Positions 47,236 to 57,610 of a stretch of DNA of 64,000 bases are shown here, in pieces. Numbering within the stretch: position 1 is the first letter of the stretch; every line of letters begins with the position of its first letter. The translations under genes and the position numbers were made by a program. Location of the stretch: the NCBI GenBank assembly GCA_009763385.1, contig CM019825.1, positions 117,051,131 to 117,115,130 on the forward strand, given 5' to 3'. The stretch is from Coix lacryma-jobi var. lacryma-jobi (lineage: Eukaryota; Streptophyta; Magnoliopsida; Poales; Poaceae). The notes under the pieces are model-generated. The model had not been told where the DNA came from and did not search any database. It worked only from the letters and a program-made list of their open reading frames with translations.

Positions 47236-48792
47236 CACTAACCTCTTGCTCGTCCCGAGCAAGCATGGACTTTAAGAATTGAAACAATTTTATTGAACTA
47301 AGCATTCACACAAGATGTTCAACTACCTATACTCATGTTAGTAACCTTTCCAAGTGGCTAATAAATCATACCTATGGCGGTTGAGAGATAGAATAGCTTG
47401 CAAGCAAGAGAAACACACTTTCCTCTTTTACATACCTTGGGATTCAGGATATTTTCAAAATGAAAAACATGGTTCATTGAATCTCTCTTTATATCTCAAG
47501 GCACTCATGGTGTATATCCTCACTTTATGGCAAAAGAAATGCGAGAGTCTATCCTATGGTTTATGTGGAGTTTATAGGGAAAGGAAGGAATGTAAGGCAC
47601 TTCTATCTCTCTTTTATTGCTAAGTCAAGTTTAGGATCATGGGAGAGTATAGTCATGCACTAGCCAAGGTATAAGGTGGACTAACTCAACTCCTTTGTTC
47701 TTTTTGAAACTCTTCTCTTACCAAGGATCATGGCTATATGCATCTCTCTTTTTTTTTGAATACTTGGACACTTGTCCTTTTTTTTAGAGCATTTGCTCTT
47801 TTTTTGGAATACTTGGACACTTGTCCTTTTTAGAGCATTTGCTCTTTTTTTTAGATGCTATATAGCCATGTCCTTTGAAGGAATGAGAAAATTTATACAA
47901 TTCTTTTAGAACAAAATTTTGGAGGAGAACTACATGAGTATACTCTCAGTGTGAGAGTTCTCTAAAAAAGGCATGGTTTGCCTTGGCTTTTAGAGCATGA
48001 CTAAACTCTTCTACCTAGATAAACTATTCTTGACAAAGCTCAAAGATTGATTTAGAAGGCTTTATGGGCTGTTCTCCTATACTCTAATATTTTGGCTCTG
48101 GTAGGTGGATAGGAAAGAAAGATCATGAACCATGATAATTTTGGTTTTCAAAATAAAAACTCCCAAGGTTGTAGCAGAGTACTAATGCAATTTCAATTAC
48201 TACTTCTATATCTTATCAAACAACAACCTAGGCTGATTCCCCTATCAAAATGAGTAGGCTACTACACATGAATAAAAGATAGAATAACATGTCGTGTAAA
48301 CACTCAATTCAAAAGAAATTGTTTCAGCATTTTTATTTATTTCCTAGCTGCATTTTGAGTTCAAACCGAGACATCCAGTGATCCAAATTGTACAGAATTT
48401 AAAACATAGGTTTACGGGTTCACCAGGGGTGTTTCGGCGCAGAGTGGCCTGGCGCCCGCCAGTAATAAGTGGCGGCCGCCATGGGCTTTGGCCCATGAGG
48501 CTTGCAAACAGCGTGGTAGCTACCTTGCTAAGTTCAGGTTATAGTTTTGAACATTTTGTCACGTTTTGCAGAGGTGCTTAGAGAAGGGATTTCCCCCACA
48601 CTAGGAGTTTTGGTACTTTTTATTTGAACAAACTTGATGAAGGAAAAAAGGAGGGTGTCTTTTTATTCATTATATAAAAATTTCCTAAACAAAAGTTCTA
48701 ATTTGAAAATTAAACAATTTAAAATTTAAATCAAGCAAAATTAAACTTAAACTAAATCAAACTAAAAAAACTACTAGACACCCTAATCTAAT
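47236..48792. other. Athila-B untranslated 3' interior
   Basis: AT-rich, no gene. A roughly 55-bp unit, GAATACTTGGACACTTGTCC then TTTTTAGAGCATTTGCTC with T runs, is tandemly duplicated at about 47757-47853. GC palindromes CTGGCGCCCGCCAG (48449-48462) and TGGCGGCCGCCA (48470-48481) stand out in this AT-rich setting. Confidence 0.7.
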
Positions 48793-49646
48793 CTAATCTA
48801 ATGGAGGGGCCTCGTAGAGATCCTCGAGGACCGTCTCTTTGAAGAGACGCTTGATCTTCGAGGTGCAGCCCTTGCGGAGGATGGTGAACCGATCCTCCAT
48901 GTCCATTCGCCAGAGGGCTATCTCTGCGACTTGATCCTCCAAGGCGCTCTTCTCCTTGTGCAGCTTCTTCACCTCGGCGGCGAGTTTTCCGAGGGTTAAC
49001 CCCTCCTCACCACCGCTGTGCTCCATCTCGCCGGGGACTCCTGCCGGCGATGGGTTGAGACGGCGGCGCACAGATGCTCGAAGAGCGACCCATTGGAGCC
49101 ATGAGTGCTCGCCTCACGCTCACGCAGCCTCTTCTCATAATGCCCATCGGGCATTCTCACGCCGTACACCTCCAGTTTAGCCCTCTTGGGATTAGGGCTG
49201 TAACTGCGGGTGTGGCTATCCGAGCCAAAGCTGACCCGGGATTTCGCCATTGATGGAGAGGGCGTTTCATCACCCCTGGCCTTGACGGCCGGAGACTTCC
49301 TCGGGGTGATCTCCCCTGTGGTCGGCCTGGTGGGCGTCCTCAGTTTCTTCTCGGGTGGCGCCACTAGAGGAGGATGAAGACGGAGCGGAGATGAGGCCAG
49401 GGGGCGTTTCACCCCTGGCGGCCGCCCAGCAGGGGTGGCGCCCGCCACTGGAGTGGTGGATGGTGCCTTCCCTGCGCCCTCCGGTGGTGTCCCCTTGACA
49501 TAAGTGCCGTCTGGCAACACCATTGCTAAAGGAGGTACATCAAGTACCTCCATGTCGTCATCGATCAAAGATCGGATGATGGCTTTGGTGGAGGACGAGA
49601 TGGATCCTTGAGGGTTATAGGACTCGGATTTCCGTGGACACGACAT
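48793..49646 (-). pseudogene. Athila-B accessory ORF of unknown function
   Basis: Sense-strand frame between integrase and the 3' LTR, start chosen at 49646 (MSCPRKSESYNPQG). Features: SLIDDDMEVLDVPPLAMVLPDGTYVKG, a long Pro/Ala/Thr-rich basic region, a possible nuclear signal (NPKRAKLEV), then after a frameshift near 49070 a C-terminal coiled coil (LAAEVKKLHKEKSALEDQVAE) and KRLFKETVLEDLYEAPPLD. About 284 residues in all. I see no membrane segment, so an envelope-like role is not supported. Nuclear or nucleic-acid binding is a guess from composition. GC palindromes like those of the LTRs lie inside it (49435-49448). Confidence 0.6.
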
Positions 49647-50033
49647 GGTTTCGGAGGAGGCTTGGCTAGGCTTCGTGAATAGATGGAGAGTTCTTCTTTT
49701 AAGAAGGGGGAGAAGTGGAGGGATAAGCCTTAGATGAACTAACACGTCCTCATCTCCTCCTTTCACTCTCCCGAGCTCGGGATTAGCTGCCACATGGAGA
49801 GGGGCTTCTAAACCACCACCTAGAGCGGCGGGCGCCAGGGTTTGGTGGCGGCCGCCAGTTGGGAGTGGCGGCTGCCACTCCTTCTTCGCCGGGCATCGAG
49901 CGGGAGAAGGTAAGCCTCCTAAATTTCAAAGTTCCGAGGTCGAAATGGCTTGGTTGGGCCTAAAGAGGCCTTTCTCGGGGTTTTGGATGGACTAGGTGCA
50001 TGAAAAGGACAAGGGGTAAATTGGGTCCATCCA
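49647..50033. other. Spacer between Athila-B pol and accessory ORF
   Basis: Holds three GC hairpins near 49824-49881, the strongest GGAGTGGC-GGCT-GCCACTCC at 49862-49881. No frame of note other than the upstream extension of the accessory ORF. Confidence 0.6.
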
Positions 50034-51014
50034 TTAATTGTCATGGGCTTGAGCTACTTCAAAGTTAATTATATCAATTTTGTTCAGCTCATTTTTATCA
50101 AAGTCATAGAATATTTTTAATCTTTGCCCATTGACTTTGAAGATTTGCCCATTGTCATTTTCCAATGTGACGGCTCCATGGGAAGAGGTTGCAACAACCT
50201 TGAAAGGTCCTTCCCATTTGCTTCGAAGTTTACCATGTCCAAAAGTCGAACACGGGAGTTAAAGAGTAAAACTTTATCTCTTACTTCGAACTCTTTCTTT
50301 TTGATCCGTTTATCGTGCCATCTCTTAGTCTTCTCTTTATAGAGCTTGGCACTATGATAGGCTTTCTCTCGCCATTCTTCTAGTTCGGAAATTTGCATCT
50401 TCCTATTTTGGCCAGCTTGGTCAAGGTCCATGTTCCATTTCTTAATGGCCCAATGAGCTTTGAACTCAAGCATCAACAGGAAGATGACAAGTTTTCCCAT
50501 AAACTAGTTGGTATGGGGACATTCCAATCGGGGTCTTATAGGCGGTTCGATAGGCCCACAGAGCTTCGGGTAACTTATGTTTCCATCCCTTTCCCATTTC
50601 TTCTACCGTCTTTTGCAAGATATTCTTTATTTGTTTATTGGACGTTTCGGACTGTCCACTTGTCTGGGGGTGGTATGCAGTGGCTACATTATGTTGGACT
50701 CCTTGACCAGCTAAGAAATGTCGGAAGCTCTTATCTATGAAATGAGGGCCTCCGTCACTAATGACTAGTCTAGGAACTCCAAAACGAGGAAAGATGTTTT
50801 CTTTGAACATTTTCTTTGAATGTTTAGCATCTGCCGCTCGACAGGGTATGGCTTCTACCCATTTCGAGACGTAATCCACAGCCACAAGAATGCACTCGGC
50901 GTCATAGGATTTAGGAAAGGGGCCCATGAAGTCTATACCCCAAACATCGAACAACTCAACTTGGAGATTGTTCACGAGAGGCATAGCATCTCGGGCATTT
51001 ATGTTACCAAGCTT
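50034..51014 (-). pseudogene. pol: Athila-B integrase core and C-terminus
   Basis: The DDE core is complete in residues: Asp in VWGIDFMGPFPKS, Asp in LVISDGGPHF, Glu in TSGQSETSNKQIKNIL. GKGWKHKLPEALWAYRTAYKTPIGMSPYQLVYGK follows. Two frameshifts, near 50470 (after CHLPV) and near 50243 (in the NSRVRL segment), break the C-terminal domain, which otherwise continues through a GQIFKVNGQRLKIFYDFD-type ending to a TAA at 50034-50036. Confidence 0.85.
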
Positions 51015-51920
51015 TTAGCAACGAGGACAACGTCTCACATAATTCTTTGTGTCCTCGTACATTGATGGCCAATAAAAACCACTTTGCCATATTTTAGCAT
51101 GTGTCCGAAAAGCTCCATAGTGTCCTCCATATTCGGCGGAGTGACATCTATCTATGATTTTTGTTGCTTCTTCTATGGGAACACATTTTCTCAAGAGTCC
51201 ATCTGCACAGACCTTATAGAGATATGGTTCATCCCATAGGTGTGTTCTGTTTTGATATAGTAGTTTCTTTTTATTCTCCCCCGGCGGGACATAGCCGGTG
51301 ACTATAAAATTCACGATGTTTGCATACCAAGGGTTGGTATACGTGACTTTTAAAAGGGTATCATCGCGAAGAAAGTCATTTATTGGGAGATTGTCCGAAT
51401 TATTGACTTGTAGTCTAGACAAGTGATCAGTTACTGAATTCTCTACTCCTTTCTTGTCTCTTATTTCCAGGTCAAATTCTTGAAGGAGTAGGATCCAGCG
51501 GATCAACCTTGGCTTAGCATCTTTCTTAGTGAAGAGATATTTTAGAGCAGAGTGATCGGTATAAACAATCACCTTAGCTCCCACTAAGTAAGATCTGAAC
51601 TTGTCTATGGCAAAGACTACGGCCAGAAGTTCCTTTTCTGTGGTTGCATAGTTTAGCTGGGGGCCAGTCATGGTCTTACTAGCATAAGAAATAGCATAAT
51701 ACTTCTTATCTTTAGTTTGACCAAGGACGGCCCCCACAGCATAATCACTAGCATCACACATGATTTCGAACGGCAAATTCCAATCTGGGGGTTGGATGAT
51801 TGGTGCCGAAGTTAGAGCCTTTTTCATAATTGAAAGCTTGTAGACAATCCTCATCAAATTTGAACGGGACGTCTTTTGCTAATAGGCTCGTTAAGGGTCT
51901 AGCGACCTGTGAGAAATCCT
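51015..51920 (-). pseudogene. pol: Athila-B RNase H and integrase finger
   Basis: Resumes at KDFSQVARPLTSLLAKDV. Near 51830 the frame shifts (CLQAF to KKALTSAP). RNase H shows its acidic residues in IMCDASDYAVGAV, ATTEKELLAVVFA and VYTDHSALKYL, followed by DHLSRL. A linker leads to the integrase HHCC finger (CHSAEYGGHYGAFRTH.. and RRCPRC). TAA at 51015-51017 ends the piece, where relatives usually have CAA or CAG after the second Cys pair. Confidence 0.87.
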
Positions 51921-51923
51921 TAA

Positions 51924-52062
51924 GTCCTTGTTTGGCTGCACCTAAATACACCTTAATCCACATGGGTGAGAGTGGATTAGAGGGGAACTTGAACTAAATT
52001 ACACCTCAATCCCTCCCAAACCACGTGGATTGAGATGTATTTGTGTGCAGCCAAACAAGGCC
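51924..52062. mobile_element. Tourist-like MITE (PIF/Harbinger type), 139 bp
   Basis: Terminal inverted repeats of about 38 bp with a few mismatches: GTCCTTGTTTGGCTGCAC at one end and the complement GGCCTTGTTTGGCTGCAC at the other. It is flanked by a TAA duplication (51921-51923 and 52063-52065), the TWA target of Harbinger elements. Excising it joins FYRRFI to KDFSQV. Too short to encode anything. Confidence 0.9.
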
Positions 52063-52065
52063 TAA

Positions 52066-52535
52066 TAAATCTTCTATAAAAGCTCGCATGGCCCAAGAAG
52101 CTTCGGATTTCTTTCACATTAGTGGGTGGTGGCAATTGTTCAATTATATTGATTTTGGCTTTATCCACTTCTATCCCACGTTCTGAAATTCGATGGCCTA
52201 GGACAATTCCTTCCCGCACCATGAAGTGACACTTTTCCCAGTTAAGAACTAGGTCCTTCTCTTCACAGCATTGGAGGACTTTGTCTAAATTGGCTAGGCA
52301 ATCGTCAAAGGTTTTCCCATAGACCGAAAAGTCGTCCATGAATACCTCCATGATTTGTTCAATCATGTCAGAAAAGATGGACATCATACACCGTTGGAAA
52401 GATGCCGGCGCATTGCAAAGTCCAAAGGACATGCGTCTATAGGCATAAGTTCCATACGAGCATGTGAAAGTGGTCTTACTTTGGTCATCTGGATGGATTG
52501 GGATTTGGTGATAACCAGAATATCCATCCAGAGAA
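52066..52535 (-). pseudogene. pol: Athila-B RT palm and thumb
   Basis: After the frameshift the frame reads through YSGYHQI, MSFGLCNAPASFQRCM and the catalytic box EVFMDDFSVYG, then NWEKCHFMVREGIVLGHRIS and IRSFLGHASFYRRFI. The MITE interrupts the next codon. The paired aspartates of the active site are intact. Confidence 0.87.
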
Positions 52536-54596
52536 GAAGGAATGGTTTGCCAATCTCTCTAGCATCTCATCTATAAAAGGAAGTGGGAAATGATCTTTCT
52601 TTGTGGCTTTATTCCGCTTCCTATAGTCTATACACATCCTCCATCCAGTGACAGTGCGTTGAGGGATTAACTCATTTTTCTCATTCTTAACGACTGTCAT
52701 GCCTCCTTTCTTTGGAACTACTTGCACGGGACTTACCCATTCACTATAAGGAACTGGATAAATAATTCCCGCGTGCAAGAGTTTCAGAACCTCCTTTTTC
52801 ACGACTTCACGCATAGCGTTATTAAGTCGTCTTTGGGGCTCTCTTGAAGAGGGTATCTCGGGATCAAGAGGGATACGATGGGTGCAGAGATTTGGATTAA
52901 TTCCCTTCAAATCTTGAAGTGAATAGCCAAAGACATATTGGTGTTTTTCTAAGACAAGGGTCAACCTACGGACTTCCTCTTCAGATAGCTTACTACTAAT
53001 GATTACGGGAGTCTCGGGGTCTTTATTTAGAAAGATGTATCTCAGGCCTTCAGGCAGAGGTTTTAGCTCTATGGAAGGTCGAGATGGCTTTTCCGATTCG
53101 TCTAAGCGAAACGGTTCATCTGTCTCGGCTTCTTTTTCAACAAAGAACTCAGAATCTTCTTCAAAATCAGGCTGAGTCAACTCATACAGGGTAGAGGTTC
53201 TAGCTTGATCGAGAAGATCTGATTCTGGTGGTTGTTCGGCAATAGAATTCAATGCACGAACGAAAGGTACTGAGTACTCTTTTCCACCGATTTGAGCATT
53301 AAAGTGCTCTTGACATGGTCCTTGCAAGGCAAGTATGGACCAAGGTTGTCCTAAGAAGACGTCAAAAAGGACTACATCGGAAATGTAGAAATCTAAGACC
53401 ATGTCCGCTCCATCTACCTGGATGGGGACCATCTTTAGGATTCCTTCACTTTCCAAGATGTCACCATTTGGGTCTCTTAAACACCGTTTAGTTGGATGTC
53501 GTTGAAGGTCGGGGAATGTTCTAGATACGTAATTACTAGCGAGAACATTAATTCCCACGACAGGGTCGTAAAAGGCAAAGGCTCTTTCTCCCCTAATTCG
53601 ACAATCTATTACGCTAGGTACTTTATCTATGCGAGGGATGTTTTCTGATACTTCGGCTTCCATTGTCCATTCATGACTCATGACAGCTGAAAGTTCCAAA
53701 AGACGCTCTCGGCTATAGATTCCATCAGAAGACTCAGGAAGTGGTTTGTCGGATGGGAGAGCTTGAACGGAGTAGTTCATAGCATTTCCGTAATCCTCAA
53801 ACACATCATCCTCTATCTCGCCCAAAAGTTCTGGAAGAATTTCTCTTCCAGATGTGGACGGAATAGGCTCCGCTATGTCCAGCGAGCTAGACTCGGGCTC
53901 TTCTTGTTGTTCTACGGTCAAAACTTGGGTTTCTACGACTTCTTCCTCAGGGATTTCATCGGAAACTCCAGTATAAGGAGTATTCTCGAGAATTCTATCA
54001 AGAACCTCCTTTCCACCTCGTGGAGAAAGATGAAGAAACGCTCCACCTGACGAATGATCAAGGTGAAGAGCGCTCTCTTTCTCTAGACCGACATAAAAAT
54101 GCTGAAGGAGCACTGGATCGGGTATGGCTAAATCGGGTCCTGAATTGATTAAACCAATAAAACGGTCCCAAGCCTCCCCTAAGGTCTCCTTATCATTTTG
54201 TCTAAAGGTCAACACTTCTACTCGTAGTCGTACCACTCGGTGGACAGGGAAATACGTCAAGATAAACTTGGTCTGTAAAGTTCCCCAGTCTCCTCTGGCA
54301 CTTCCCACGGTTCGAGCATGCCATGTTTTAGTTGCTCCCGTCAAAGTGAACGGAAACAGCTTCCACTTGATAGTGTCAGGTGAAATGCCTGAAATGTTCA
54401 AGCATGCACGGACTTGCTCAAACTCACGTAGATGTATGTAGGGATTTTCTGATCCTGTAAACATGCTCTCCTAAACTTTGTTAATAAAGTCAGGGCGCAA
54501 TTCGTAACTATCGGCATATATAGGTTGTGATGATAAATGTGGCTCTAATCGCGAACTCTTAGGAGCTGCGAATTGTAAGATAGATTGATTCTCCAT
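52536..54596 (-). pseudogene. gag-pol: Athila-B gag, protease-like region and RT start
   Basis: The start at 54596 (MENQSILQFAAP) lies shortly after the PBS; an amber at 54471-54473 (after DFINKV) splits it from the long open part. The capsid domain is seen in NPYIHLREFEQVRACLNI, IKWKLFPFTLTGATKTW and FILTYFPVHRVVRLR. An acidic linker follows, then a protease-like domain whose active-site strand reads AFYDPVVGINVLAS (D-P-V, not D-[ST]-G) with the later FLGQPWSIL element. RT begins near VVKKEVLKLLHAGIIYP, with TGWRMCIDYRKRNKATKKDH. A one-base loss near 52535 shifts the frame just before the YSGYHQ box. Confidence 0.85.
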
Positions 54597-54648
54597 GCGG
54601 AGAGGGTAAATATGATCCTAACTCTAGTCTCAAAAATCAGCTACCGTT

Positions 54649-54665
54649 CCCCGGCAACGGCGCCA
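54649..54665 (-). other. Athila-B primer binding site
   Basis: The minus strand reads TGGCGCCGTTGCCGGGG, the same tRNA-Asp-type site as in Athila-A and the array. Confidence 0.85.
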
Positions 54666-54673
54666 GAAAAGCT

Positions 54674-55386
54674 TGTTGACACCTGGGGTGGCACGCAGAA
54701 GAAACCGCAAGCGCACGGCTGTCAGTTGTAGCTTTTCACCTCAGAGTATTCCGGGGTATCGAATCCACGAGGAACGCGAAGTGATTTTGAGAAAACTAGG
54801 GGGGTAAGGATATCTAGGATAGTTGAAGGGAACGGGCACTATCTACTGGGGTAATCCTAGTTCTATTAGAATTCTAGTGATTTAAGTTCTTTACTAGTGT
54901 AGTATGGGCGTACTAGCCTTTACCACTGACTTAGGTTGAACGCTAGCACAACGAGCCCTACTGTTAAACTAGACCAACTACGTGGTGGAATTCAAGGCGC
55001 ACAGGGCTGTCACCACCTGCTTGCTACCACAGCTATCCGGGGGCCTAGCCGTATTCACTGGCAATATATAGCCTAAGTACCACACTTAATCTATATATTA
55101 CTACTTATAGCCCTGTACTAGAACTAGAGCACTTGAAACTAATATCAAGCAATGAAACAAACACACAAGTACTGAAAGTAAATACTTGAAGATAAAATAA
55201 GATACTAAGTTACCAAAGTTGAAGCGTAGAGCAGAGCGAAGCAGAGGTCTCCGACAACTCCGGAACTCTCCAGACTTCTGCTCTTCTCCTCTCCAGCTCC
55301 TCTTCTAGTGAGGCACTCACACTCTCTCTAATCTCTCTATCATAGCAAGTGTGCTACTCTAACCAAATGGTGAGGAATGGTGTGAG
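54674..55386 (-). repeat. Athila-B 5' LTR, first 713 bp, cut by S3
   Basis: Matches 45909-46623 and stops where S3 begins, inside AATGGTGTGAG. The flank GTGAG (55382-55386) should be repeated after S3 to the right of the window. The TATA region of this LTR is on the unseen side. Confidence 0.92.
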
Positions 55387-55787
55387 TGCGGATACATGGG
55401 TGTATGCCGAGTCTCTGTGTGATGAGTGATTGTCAACGGAGATGATGCGCATGTTCTTTGGCTTGTGTTGTGCAGGTGTCGAGCACGGAGACAGTGATCG
55501 ATGGCGGGTGAAGGTCAAGTTGCGACGTGCCGTGCCGACGGACCGGGCGTGATGAAGGATGGGCGTGCCGTGCGGCGGACGTGCCATGCCGATGTATCGG
55601 ACGGTGAAGGGCGGACGTGGACTTGGACTGATGGACTGGAGGCCGGAGGATCAGCTGTGGTGGCTGGCAGCCTGCGACAGCGACAAGCGGAGAAGCGCGA
55701 TCATGTCGGTGGAAGGGGTGCACAGGCGGTGCATCCCCTCTACGACGCCGGTTTGTTGGTAGAGCCCGGGAAAAACCAACGGTGGAC

Positions 55788-56046
55788 GGTTTCCAGGTTT
55801 GGGCCTCAAAACCTGGGTGCTGGGTTTCCAGGTTGAGCCTCAAAACCTGGGCGTGACGGTTTCCAGGTTGAGCCTCAAAACCTGGGTGTGGGCCGGTTTC
55901 CGAGTTTGGGCCTCAAAACTCGGGCGCGGACGGTTTCCGAGTTTGGCCACAAAACTCGGGCTGGAGGCTGGTTTCCCGGTTTGGGCCTCAAAACCGGGGG
56001 CTGATGGAAAAGGCTGGTTTCCCGGTTTGGGCCACAAAACCGGGGG
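55788..56046 (+). repeat. Seven-unit micro-hairpin array in the S3 5' LTR
   Basis: Units of about 36 bp, each GGTTTCC-type lead, arm, loop, complementary arm. Arms by unit: CCAGGTTT/AAACCTGG (55793, 55809); CCAGGTT/AACCTGG twice; CCGAGTTT/AAACTCGG (55900, 55916) and (55937, 55952); CCCGGTTT/AAACCGGG (55975, 55991) and (56021, 56037). All stems pair perfectly over 7-8 bp. Loops are GGGCCTCA, GAGCCTCAA, GGCCACA or GGGCCACA. Confidence 0.93.
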
Positions 56047-56236
56047 TGCAGAGTGGTGGCGGCACGTGGCGGCGATCTGAAGGTTGCGTGGAGGCGACGC
56101 GGAAGACCGTGCGGGCGTGGCCGTCGGATCTACCTACCACCAGCGGGTGGACTAGAATAGCCTTAGGGTTAGGCTGGTCCGCTCTGTAATTAGAGTAGAG
56201 AGGGGTAGAGTAGGAAATAGACTTAGGCTAGGTTAG

Positions 56237-56242
56237 TATAAG
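56237..56242 (+). promoter_or_regulatory. Probable TATA box in the S3 5' LTR
   Basis: TAGTATAAGTAGTCC, about 190 bp downstream of the hairpin array. S1 has GATAAGTAG at the same relative place, a weakened version. Confidence 0.45.
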
Positions 56243-56839
56243 TAGTCCAGGGGAGACACCCTCCTCCCTATCTCAGTTAGCGCAGTCATTTGCTTCCTAG
56301 CATTAGGGTTTCCACTCTCCCATCCCCTGCTTTAGCTAGTTGAGATCCGCAGAGAGACTCCACTCTGTGTACTGTTGATTCGAGGAAGTGAGGCCGTATC
56401 CTCACCTTGGAGCACTGATCGATGGCTTGATTTGCGTCCTTGATTCGAGTTCGTGGCTGTGATTTCCGTTTTGTTTGTGTTCTTCGCGGAATCCTTTTTG
56501 CTCCACGATTTTCCCGTCGCTTGATCTCTTTGCTCGGTTCATCTTTTGCAATTCCGTTTGAACCAAGTTGTTCTAGATCGTGAGGCACTTCTTTCCACCG
56601 AAGGAATCATCCTCTAACCTCACGGTCTAGGAGATCGATCGATTTTTCGTTTCGGGTCACTTTTCTTCCCTTCCCCCGAAATTCTTCGATTCACCGATTT
56701 GGAGTTAGGTTCGAGCCATGATCTCTTAGAGATAGCTCACTAACCTCCTTGTGACTTCACTCACCAAGTTTGATCCCTAGAGGATTTGTTTTGGGTGAGT
56801 TCTAGTCGAATCGGTGGACGAACAGTGAATTCGCGGGGT

Positions 56840-57290
56840 GACCGGACGCTTCATTCAACGACCGGACGCTGCTACAGTGCGTCCGGTGGTTGAACTCTGA
56901 CTGAGTTCTTTTGTTTGACCGGACGCTCTGTTCAAATCGACCGGACGCTCCCTTCAGTGAGTCCGGTCAGAAACAGAGAGGTTCCAGAAACGTTTTTCTG
57001 TGACCGGACGCGTCCGATGCCCAGTGACCGGACCCTCTGGTGAGTCCGATCGTTTTTCGGTGTTTTGTTTTGCTCGACCGGACGCTGGTTTTTGGAACTG
57101 ATCGGACGCGCTGCTCGCACTGTTCCCGTGTTTTTGTCTCGTCTGACCGGACGCTCAGTGAACGACCGGACGCTTGAGCTCCGTGCGTCCGGTCACGAAC
57201 AGAGAGCTCCCAGAGCTGATTTCTGACGACCGGACGCGTCCGGTCCCTGCTGACCGGACGCTGGGCAGAGTCCGGTCGATCCAGTTTCGC
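56840..57290 (+). repeat. GACCGGACGC palindrome cluster in the S3 LTR
   Basis: About a dozen copies of GACCGGACGC or its complement GCGTCCGGTC, including the perfect 18-bp palindrome GACCGGACGCGTCCGGTC at 57228-57245. It occupies the place of the CATCGGACGC cluster in S1/S2. Known Sirevirus LTR palindromes share the CCGGAC..GTCCGG core. Confidence 0.85.
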
Positions 57291-57549
57291 GCGTTTTCGT
57301 TCGCGGTTCGTTCGTTCTTGATCGGATTTGAGTTCCGTCTTTTGCGTTGGCTTTCTAGGGTTGTCTAGTGTCCCGCTGTGCTTCTAGGAGGCATCCACCC
57401 TACATCTAGGGTCGTGGACATTAGCAAGCTCTAGGTTTCGCTTTTGGGGTTGGTTTTGGGACAGTGGCATCTAGTCTCCGAAAGGAAATTTTGAAGCTCC
57501 CATTCACCCCCCCTCTGGTCGCTTTCGGGTAGCTTCTCGGTCCTTCAAT

Positions 57550-57561
57550 TGGTATCGGAGC
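57550..57561 (+). other. S3 primer binding site
   Basis: TGGTATCGGAGC, two bases after the 5' LTR, the same as in S1. Confidence 0.87.
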
Positions 57562-57610
57562 GGGTTAAGGATCTTCCACCTTAGCCGGTTCCAGATCCAC
57601 CGAAGGCGAC

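Larger units (their letters stand above)
55387..57547 (+). repeat. S3 5' LTR
   Basis: 2,161 bp, TGCGGATACATG..GGTCCTTCA. Order: hairpin array, a TATAAG box near 56237, then a cluster of GACCGGACGC motifs (56840-57290) and the end TTCACCCCCCCTCTGGTCGC shared with the other Sirevirus LTRs. Confidence 0.93.

Noticed and set aside
55788..56046. Hairpin array as a CRISPR array
   Set aside because: Units are only about 36 bp with no unique spacers, the repeats sit in LTRs of a plant retrotransposon, and there are no cas genes.
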